From Leptodontidium sp. MPI-SDFR-AT-0119 (taxonomy: Eukaryota; Ascomycota; Leotiomycetes; Helotiales; Leptodontidiaceae), in assembly GCA_020726505.1 (NCBI GenBank), contig JAHLEZ010000019.1, positions 1,240,001 to 1,304,000 of the forward strand: 64,000 nt of DNA. Direction: 5' to 3'. The stretch's first letter is position 1. Every line of letters starts with the position of its first letter. The notes under the pieces were generated by a model. It searched no databases. It had not been told where the DNA came from and saw only the letters and a list, made by a program, of their open reading frames with translations. The position numbers were made by a program, and so were the translations under genes. This document shows positions 56,105 to 64,000 of this stretch, piece by piece.

Positions 56105-58219
56105 ATGCGGTTTACACCCTCTCGGGCAGGGACCTTGCGCCTTGGTAGCATCCTGCTTTCCGCTAGTGGCGTCAGCGCGCTAGCGGCGCCTCCCGCCTCT
56201 TCAGCCTCTTCAGCCTCACTCAATACCTTCGACTACGTCGTGGTTGGCAGCGGTCCAGGCGGCGGCCCCTTGGCTTGCAATTTAGCCCGCGCTGGCTTCA
56301 AGACTCTCTTGCTCGAGGCTGGCGAAGACGAGAGTGCCCTCGTGGCCACGAAGGCACTCTATTTGGCCAGCGCCCCCGGTAATGGCGAGCGGCTGACTTG
56401 GTCATACTGGGTTCGTCATTATGATGATCTCGAAGTGGAAAAGAAGTACCTGCACCTGGTCTGGAGGCTCGTCAACGGGGATTTGTGGGTTGGGCCTGCC
56501 ACCACCGCGCCTGCGGGGGCAGAGATGCTCGGCGTCCAATATCCCCGCGGCGCAACGCTGGGAGGTTCTTCAATCGTCAACGCTGGTCTGACGCTCCTTC
56601 CGGCCAATAGCGACTGGGACTATATCAAGAATATCACGGGTGATGCTTCCTGGGAGTAAGTCTTCACAGGAACCGCTTAATCTTTCATATTGAATCTTGT
56701 GATCTTGGGATGGAACAGGCTGACATACCATCTTCTTTCTAGTGCGGCACACATGGGCGGCTTGTTTGTGAAGCTGGAAAAGAACACTTATCTCCCGCGC
56801 GGAACCCCCGGCCACGGCTTTGATGGATACCTCGAGACTGCTCTGGGCAACGGGAGCGTGTTTCTCTCTTCGCCCCAGGCAACCGAAGTGCTCCAGGCGA
56901 TGGCTGCTGAGGCTGGCCAGAATCCCGCGGATATAGCAAAGATCCTGGCCACCGAGCCCAACAACCTCTTGCTTCCTAACCGAGACCAAACGACCGGGCT
57001 CTCGGGCATGACTTTCCATGCCAACAGCACCTGGGCCCGCTACGCCGCGAGGGAGCGAGTTCTCGAGACCCTGAATGCCGTGGACGCGAGAGGCAATAAG
57101 AAATACCCACTGGAGCTGCGGCTCAACTCTTTCGCTACAAAAGTCCTCTTTGACAAGCCGCGGAAGGGATCATCGCCTCGCGCAATCGGCCTCGACTACC
57201 TAGAGGGCAAGAGCCTCTACCAGGGCGACCTCCGCTACAACGCCTCCGTCAAGGGAACGCCTCGCCGGGTCTATGCATCCAAGGAAGTAATCCTCAGCGG
57301 TGGCTCCTTTGGTTCGCCTCAGTTGCTGATGCTGAGCGGCATTGGACCAGCTGCGGAGCTCAAGGCCCTGAGTATCCCGGTTGTCGCAGATCTGCCAGGC
57401 GTTGGCCGAAACATGCAAGAGCACAACGAAATCGCCCTCATCGGAGATGCTTCCCAGGTCTTTGACTTCTCTACTGCTCCCGGCGGCCCTCGCAACCAGT
57501 GCACATTTGGGGCTCCTGGCGACCCATGCGTTGCGCTCTTCCTCCAGGGCCAGGGACCATACGCCCAGGCTGGCCTCAACGCTGATATCACCTTCCTCAA
57601 GACCAACTATTCTAGCGATGGCGAGCGTGATATTGCCATATTCAGCGGTCCTTTCGGATTCCGTGGCTTGTGGCCCGATACCCCAAACCAAACGTGGTTT
57701 GATCCTCCAACCACCTGGGGTATGCATGCTGTCCATATGCATGGTAAAAACCGCGCTGGATTCCTCAAGCTTCGCTCAGCCGATGCAACTGTGACACCAG
57801 ACATCAACTTTCGATACTTCCACGACGAGGGAACCGAGTCCGATGTAGAGGCTCTGAAGGAGTTCATGGCCTGGAGTCGCAGGGCATTCGGCCGTGTCAA
57901 CCCGCCACTTGCCCCTTTCAACTTCACTTGGCCGCCCTGCTCAGGCACTGTCAACGCCGATGGTAGCTGCTCTGTTGCTGACGATGACGAGACCTTTATC
58001 CGCGAAAACACCTTCGGGCATCATGTCGTCGGTACTTGTGCTATCGGCCCCGGCTCTGACAAGTTCGCAGTCTTGGACTCTAAGTTCCGTGTCCGTGGCG
58101 TCTCTAGCTTGCGAGTGATCGACGCTAGTGCTTTCCCAATCTCTCCCGGGGCTTTCCCCGTCCTTCCAACGTATATGTTGAGCGAGAAGGGGGCGGAAAC
58201 TATCTTATCTGGCCAGTAG
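56105..58219 (+). CDS. Secreted GMC-family FAD oxidoreductase
   Basis: Two exons, 56105-56655 and 56743-58219, phase 2, 87-bp intron, 675 residues. A signal peptide (about 1-28) and Ala/Ser linker precede the FAD-binding motif VVVGSGPGGGPLACNLARAG and LLLEAGED. Further GMC signatures: PRGATLGGSSIVNAG (signature 1), LSGGSFGSPQLLMLSGIGP (signature 2), and C-terminal FGHHVVGTCAIG with the catalytic histidine, then VIDASAFPISPGAFPVLPTY. The second catalytic His/Asn expected in the last block is not obvious; FPxLPTYM variants occur in fungal choline/aryl-alcohol oxidoreductase-like proteins. Such enzymes oxidise alcohols with FAD and often make hydrogen peroxide outside the cell. Substrate unknown. 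A decayed efflux pump gene lies just downstream, tail to tail. Confidence 0.93.
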
Positions 58220-58335
58220 TATTCTGTGGTGCCTGTAATTATCTTTCTATGTTTTCCGATCATTTCTTCTATGTACTACCGGTATACATGAAAGCAAAAC
58301 CATATCTGATTTGGTGTAATAGAAAGTTAGTTTGG

Positions 58336-59345
58336 TCACTGGAAATCTTTACGATCACTTCTTGCAATCGTGACGGCAATAACTGCTGCTCCTATAATTA
58401 TTGGTGCAATTGTTGAAGCAGACTTCCAAGGGTGGTCCTCAGTACCACCCCCAAGTAAGACGAATGAGCAGAGTTGTTAAGCCAGCTGCGAAGAGTGCGA
58501 CAACAATGAAGTCAATCTCCTTGACTTCCTTCCATCGAGATTTGTTGTAGTCGCCGCGGGGGCGTGGCGGAGGGAAGTAGGTGAAAGCAGTGCGGACTGA
58601 AGCGACCACTTTGCTGATGATGCTTTTGCAAAAGATACATCGCCAGTTCGAATGGACATAGAGTGCATTGCCGAGGATAATGGCCACAGCGCCCCTAAAG
58701 AGAAGTTAGTTAATTAATACCGAAGAGTTAGAATGGCAATAGCCTACCATTGAAACCCGACTCCTGCTTCTAGCAGGCCCAGACTAAGGGCGCGGTGTTT
58801 ATTCGGCAACATCTCTGGCACTCCTGCATATAAAATAAAATCAATCCAGAGGCGAAGCCATTCCCAGCCTGGCCTGCGATCAACATGTTGGTGTTTTGAG
58901 CGCAAGTACAAACTCTGCAGCCGACGATATCAAGAGCTGACCGATGAAAACGGGCCATCTTCAACCAACGACATCGCTGAGTGGTTCAGTGAGACCTAGG
59001 GAAACAACCGAAGCAAGTCCCCAACTGCCCGTCGCACATGTAATGGCCACTAGTATCACCGAGTTCGTTGGTGATGGGGAAAATGACCGAGGCGTAGGTG
59101 ACAACGCCAAGCTCAATTGGAGGCCCAAAGGAGAGGGACATGATCTGCGAAGGAGTTGAGTCAAGAGCTGACGACAAGTATAAAGGCTTTACTTATGAAC
59201 ACCGCAGACTATGTGCCCCAACTGACCTTCGCGCCCTTTGGATTGTCTTGAAGCGCAGCATTGTGTGGGTCATCCTCGAATGCGATGGCCTGATGAAGGA
59301 CTGTGCTGGGTTGAGCAGCAAAAGAAAAGCGGCCCTACTCACCAT
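58336..59345 (-). pseudogene. Decayed TRI12-type MFS efflux transporter (N-terminal half only)
   Basis: Minus-strand pieces in correct family order but different frames: HQAIAFEDDPHNAALQDN at the N terminus (about 59310-59230), a first membrane segment GVVTYASVIFPITNELGD (about 59125), ASVVSLGLTEPLSDVVG (about 59010), LPNKHRALSLGLLEAG (about 58770), a block around YVHSNW and PPRPRGDYNKSRWKEVKEID (58660-58500), LTWGGGTEDHPWKSAS and GAAVIAVTIARSDRKD, ending at the TGA at 58336. These match the fungal trichothecene efflux pump-like MFS subfamily. At least two single-base frameshifts (near 59020 and 58445) and an internal stop break it, and about half of the expected ~580 residues are missing. 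Two introns keep proper splice sites (for example TTTAG at about 58696), so decay is recent. Confidence 0.82.
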
Positions 59346-59814
59346 ATCAGACACGACTAGCTCAACACGTCTGCTATTGATATTGAAGCCTTATATACTA
59401 AATTGATACGAAACCGAATAGATAAAGCAGTAAGAAGCTTAGAGGATAGGGGAATTTCCAGCTGTAGTTAGTTCTGACTTCAACCCCACAGCTCTGGCGG
59501 GGTGAGACGTTACGTATTGTGGGGAAAGTGATCAATATCTCATCGACCGCCATCGCTTGTGACTTTTAGCCCGACAAGGGTATTTAAATAATTAGAGAGC
59601 TGGATTTTGAGGCTGGATAATCATTAATTGCTTTAATTTTACTTTATAGCGCTATGATACTTATTAAAGCAAGACCTGTCTTTACGAAGATGAATATTAT
59701 TGCTTATAACTAAATATAGCGCTCTTACTTATTGAAGGACATTGAATATTTGCTGAAGTGTCTTTTAAAATACCCCGCGGAGGGTCCTTATAACGCTTTC
59801 TTTTATATGAAAAT
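59346..59814. other. AT-rich flank of the transposon block
   Basis: Base composition turns AT-rich here. No gene or element end was recognised. Confidence 0.5.
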
Positions 59815-60091
59815 TGTTACGACCGACTCGTAACCAACGGCGCTAAGCCTAATTGGGAAAACTAGGTTGCGGATGCGACTTATTAATGTAAATAGCGCTC
59901 GACGGCGCTCGACTACGCTATGCCTAATTAGGAAAGGCTAGGAGGCTCCCTTGTGTATAAATACTCGAGCTCTCTCTTACAGAGAGCTCTCCTTTCCTCC
60001 TTGTCTTTTCTTCTCGATTCTGAGCGTAGCTTTAGGCCCAAATACAAGGCTTGAGTTAACTCGCCGTATCAACTTATCGCCAGCCGTAACA
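59815..60091 (+). mobile_element. Solo LTR of a Ty1/copia-type retrotransposon
   Basis: 277 bp bounded by the perfect inverted ends TGTTACG...CGTAACA. It contains a TATA-like GTATAAATAC and the pyrimidine-rich TTCCTCCTTGTCTTTTCTTC block also found in the second LTR. Flanking 5-mers AAAAT and CAAAT match at four of five bases, as for a mutated target-site duplication. No coding sequence adjoins it. Confidence 0.75.
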
Positions 60092-60246
60092 CAAATCAAA
60101 AGCTTTCACACCTTGCTAATGTTCCGAGCAGAATAATACTTGATATTTAGCATTAATGCATTATATTGGAATCGGCTAGCTATGATTATAGTTGATCTGG
60201 GCGTTGCTAGTGGTATGTGCGTACTCTGCTCTGAAGTAGTGACGGC

Positions 60247-60548
60247 TGTTACGACCTACGATGCGCCTCGTATCCTAACCGACACGGGCTCGTAGCATCG
60301 CTGGCTATGCGACGGCGCTAAGCCCGATAGGGAAGACTAAGTGGCGAGCCTGCGACATATTAACGTGAACGGCACGCGACTACGCTAGGCCTTATTAGGA
60401 GGGTCCTTTATATATTTATACTTGAGCCCTCCCTTATAGAGAGTTCTCCTTTCTTCTTTGTCTTTTCTTCTCGATTTTAAGCGTAGCTAAAGGCCTAAAT
60501 ATAAAGTTAGAGTCTACTCACTGTATTAACCTCTTGCTAGCCGTAACA
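60247..60548 (+). repeat. 5' LTR of the copia element
   Basis: 302 bp with the same TGTTACG...CGTAACA ends as the solo LTR and clear similarity over its last ~200 bp (GGCGCTAAGCC, TTTCTTCTCGATT, CTAGCCGTAACA). It carries a ~50-bp extra segment near the 5' end, so the two LTRs are related but not twins. Confidence 0.75.
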
Positions 60549-63500
60549 TAAGAAAAGACTTATACCCCTTTATTATAAAGCGTTATATCTTACTTAGTCT
60601 TGTGCTTTATCGACTTACCCTTATAATAAGCTAATAACGAGCCTTAACACCTTAGCCTATTCGATAAATAAATACCTCTTTGCCCTCGTAGTAGACTGTC
60701 TTAGAGAAAGCTAGATATTCTCTCGCGTTTAACTTACCTTACTATAACTTGACGCGCGTTATTATTTCGAACGTATATTTAATTAATAAATCGATTAATA
60801 ACCTCAAACACCCCTTAACTTTACTTTATTACCTTTACTAGTCTCTCCCCTTCGTCGGCGAAGCTCTAGAGAAAGGAGCGCCCCTATATAGCTAGGCTTT
60901 ACTGATACCCTTATCCCTTTAGTCGAGACTCTCTTAGAAGAGCCGGAAAGCTTTAATAAATTCGACTTAGACTTAAAGGACAAGCCCTAGTGTTTCTTCG
61001 ACACATCGCTAGAGCCTACTAATATAAAGGGCCTTACTCTTACTTAATAAGTTAGAGTAAATTAACTAATTAAGGACTCCGTTAACTTTACTGTCGCCGC
61101 CGCTGTTATATAAGCCCTCACTTAATATACTATTAATAACCCTCGCTAAGAGACTAACACTCCCTTTACTTTTAATTAATTAGTGTGAGCTTTTACGGCG
61201 GACCTTTAACTTACTACTAACAATTACCTCCTTAAGTTAAACCCTATTATCCCTGCCGTTAAGCTTAATAAGGTTAAGTACTCTTATACCCCCTTGTCGT
61301 ACAGGCACGGGCTGATGCTCGGTTAGCTGCGCGCTACGCTGGATATGGTTTCTGCTACGTTATACCGCTTTTAGGAGAATAACGTGTTCCCCTGATTTCC
61401 TTATATATTTTAGAGAATAATTAATTACTTTAATTCTCCTTACGTTAATCGCAAGGCTCTATTCTACTTTTGTACTATAGTTATAAGTCCTGTGACGAAG
61501 TTATTAAGTTAGTATTCTTCCTTCTGTGCTCTATAGATTTAAGTAAAGCTATTAAGGTAAGATTAGTAAGTAACGAATAACGTCGGCGTTTTCTACTTAT
61601 TAATAAGTATAGTTCACACTGTTATTTTCCCTTTAACCTCCTTAAAAAAGGGTAAATCGAGCACTTATACTTAATATTCTCTTCTCTTCTTTAATAAATC
61701 TATCGAACCCTTAAGAGAGTAACCCTCTCTTCGTTATAATAGACTTAAGTTTAGTCTCCTCTTTTAATAATCGAACGCCGCTTAATTACGATAAGTAAAC
61801 TTAGACCCTATAATATTAAGCCTTTAAATCCTTTTATATCTTTTATAAGGTATAGACTTCGGTTAATCTAGAGTAATCGGTCGCTTTAAATATCCTCGAA
61901 AACGAGCCTTAAGCACAAACGATCGACTAAGTAAAGGCATAATAGGACAAGGAGGCTCTCGATTTTAACTTTAAGGAGTAAGTAAAGTAGGATAGAGACT
62001 AACGAGTACCTGAACTCAAGGGACTTAAACTAAGTATAACACCTCTTATACTGTCTAACGTTATTATAATTACTTTAATATATATTACCTTAATGAGGGA
62101 GTATATTATAAAATACACATAATAGTCGGAAAAGGCTCGGGCTTATAAAGTAGTATATAAGTGGATTTAAGAGACGGTTAATCCTTTGATCTATTAGAGT
62201 ATTATTTGAGAGTGTGAGATTAAAGAGGAATAGAGAGTAAAAGAGTAACTTAATAAGATAACAGACGAACTAAACGACCCACGATCTTAAACTCTATAAA
62301 TACTCCTTAAGGTATTAAAGAGAGATTACGCTCCTTTAGAAACAAGTAATATTACTAAAACTTAAGCTAAATATAAAGAGAAGCTCGAAATCGTTAAAAT
62401 AAGACGGGTTAATCTTAAGGTGTAGATTTAAGAGTAGCGATTAACTTATTAAGATACTCTGTTATACGACATTCCGGACGTTAAGGGCCTCTTAGCGATT
62501 ATCAACTTTATTAAGGTAGTGTAAGAGAAGCTCGCACTTGAATAAGCTCGTGAACGACTGTCTGAGGTCTTTAGAGATAATACTCTTAGGGTTATTTATA
62601 AGTACACGTTACTTTAATACGTTAATTAGTTATCGGCGCTTAATGAAGAGTCTTTTACAGCTACCGGGAAGAATAAGATAATTAGATTGTACGTTATACT
62701 TAGAGGGAGATTAGATACTTTAGGAGTACTATTAGTATTAAGGACTCCTTTGCTAAATACCTTAATTAATACTTGCCCTTATAAAGTAAGCTCTCACTAA
62801 TATAAAGCGATCGAGTGTTATAGACTTTAATATTACTACGACGGCTTAACCGGGGACAAACTGCGTAACTTACCGTTTACAGAGGAAATTAAGGAAACTC
62901 GAATTAAGCTTAAAAAGGAGTTTCCCGACTTTAAATAAGTAATTAGTAAGAAAGGGTGGAGATAAGTAGTAGTAAAGGAAATTGCTAAGGGAATAACCTC
63001 TAAAAACTCCTCGTCTTCTTTAATAACCTCAGTAAAAGCCTTAGAGTTACTGAGGTATCCCGGTAATATTAATGTATATATAATTAGTCTAGAGTTACTC
63101 GATGAGGCTCTCGTCCCCTCAGGAATTTACGCTACTATTAATATAAATCGACACTTACTCTTAGAGAGCACCCTACTTAATAACGGCGCTATTACTTATT
63201 TAGTTAATTTAATTACTTTACTAGAGCCCGGAACCTTTATTAAATTAACGAACGACGACAGTATTAAAGCCGGAATATTGAGTCTTATAATTAAGGGCCG
63301 AGGTACTCGTCTTTTTAAGGGTGCTCTCTATAGCCCTGACAGACTAAATACTAAGGACTTAAGGCTTTTTAACGTCGCTGTCGTTAAAGGATTTAATATT
63401 AGTATTATTTCGGAAGCTCGTTTATTATAGGCTAGAGTTTAGTATAATAAATTAGACTATACATTGCGCGTGGGATTAACTGAGAAGAGTATTATATTAA

Positions 63501-64000
63501 AGTAATTAAAGTGACAGTTTAATTTAGCTTTCTTTAAATATAAGCCTTTTAATTACTCTTTAACTCCCGTAATAGCTCCTAACTTTCTAATTCGCTTAAC
63601 TTATACCTTTTTAATGTTCCTTACGCTTTAAAAGAGCATCCGGCAAGGCTTTTAATTAAGTCGACGATATTTAAGACCGCGACTAGACAACGCTAGGTTA
63701 TGGCACTTACGGGCAGGGCACTTAAGGAAGGAAGCGTTGGAGAATTTAGTTAAAAATGTGCGTAACGTCGAGATCTTAGGCACTACTTAAATTAAGTGTA
63801 AAGAGTGCTCTTTAACTGTCGTATAATAAGTCGTTAATTAAAGACTTTCAGAGAGAATAATTACCCGGCCTTTTAATTATATTTCTTGGGACTTATTCGA
63901 CTTCCTTGTCGGATTTAATAGGAATAACTGGCTCTTATTAGTTAAAGACTAATATGATAGGAAATTCTATAGATAACTCTTAAAAAACAAAGGGTTAATC
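60549..64000 (+). mobile_element. RIP-degraded Ty1/copia gag-pol, 3' end off the window
   Basis: AT-rich DNA with many TAA/TAG stops. Recognisable plus-strand remnants appear in retroelement order: Gag-like pieces from about 62100; a spacer ending CPYKV-type near 62790; the protease-region block LLNNGAITYLVN at about 63150-63210 followed by KGRGTRLFKGAL; the GAG-pre-integrase block WHLRAGHLRKEALENLVKNV (from 63701) with a CKEC pair; and the integrase start FNYISWDLFDFLVGFNRNNW (about 63870). Protease and pre-integrase blocks are in the same frame, as in a single copia polyprotein. Stops sit where CAA, CAG or TGG are expected, the C-to-T change pattern of RIP. The order PR then integrase (copia) is visible; reverse transcriptase lies beyond the window. 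Confidence 0.87.

Noticed and set aside
1..64000. CRISPR array, prophage or bacterial operon
   Set aside because: Intron-rich eukaryotic genes throughout; no spaced direct repeats of CRISPR form and no bacterial gene blocks.

Overview
The window is nuclear DNA of a filamentous ascomycete (Pezizomycotina). Genes are spaced, cut by many 45-110 bp introns with GTRNGY-type donors and CTRAY-like branch sites, separated by pyrimidine-rich leaders, and the right end carries an AT-rich transposon full of TAA/TAG stops, as left by repeat-induced point mutation (RIP). The mix of conserved genes with plant-cell-wall and secondary-metabolism genes suggests a plant-associated fungus. A leotiomycete is my guess; the sequence alone does not prove it.

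Left half (1-33 kb) is mostly conserved core genes. In order: a proline-rich hypothetical protein cut by the left edge (-); a centrosomin-motif coiled-coil protein (+); a Ytp1-family membrane protein (-); an NpgA-type 4'-phosphopantetheinyl transferase (+); an unknown 577-residue protein (+); a DapA-family aldolase/lyase (+); ATP synthase subunit g (+); a Doa1/Ufd3/PLAA ubiquitin-binding WD40 protein (-); a STRAP-like WD40 protein (+); a GT8-like type II membrane glycosyltransferase (-); a small hypothetical protein (-); and a secreted PAF-acetylhydrolase-like alpha/beta hydrolase (-).

Right half (34-59 kb) is accessory. A compact putative terpenoid cluster spans about 34.4-41.9 kb: a 2-oxoglutarate/Fe(II) oxygenase (-), terpene cyclase 1 (-), a divergent cytochrome P450 (+) and a second, paralogous terpene cyclase 2 (-). 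The two cyclases share unusual exon structure including a 19-nt micro-exon. The cyclases would make one or two terpene skeletons and the P450 and dioxygenase would oxidise them; this pathway is inferred from adjacency. Next come secreted or membrane proteins: a GH25 lysozyme-like muramidase with two cysteine-rich modules (-), a secreted amidase (+), a PL3 pectate lyase (-), a rhodopsin-like PTH11/SAT4-type seven-helix protein (-), and a secreted GMC oxidoreductase (+). A decayed TRI12-type MFS efflux pump lies tail to tail with the GMC gene.

From about 59.4 kb to the right edge the DNA is AT-rich transposon: a solo LTR (59815-60091), then an LTR (60247-60548) followed by a heavily mutated Ty1/copia gag-pol that runs off the window. 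Other non-coding structure includes an exactly repeated 10-bp palindrome (TACCTAGGTA) upstream of four different genes, a long inverted repeat in front of the GMC gene, a GTTA-rich minisatellite, and several microsatellites. Exon coordinates are read by eye from splice signals, reading frame and recalled family features; none was checked by transcript or database.
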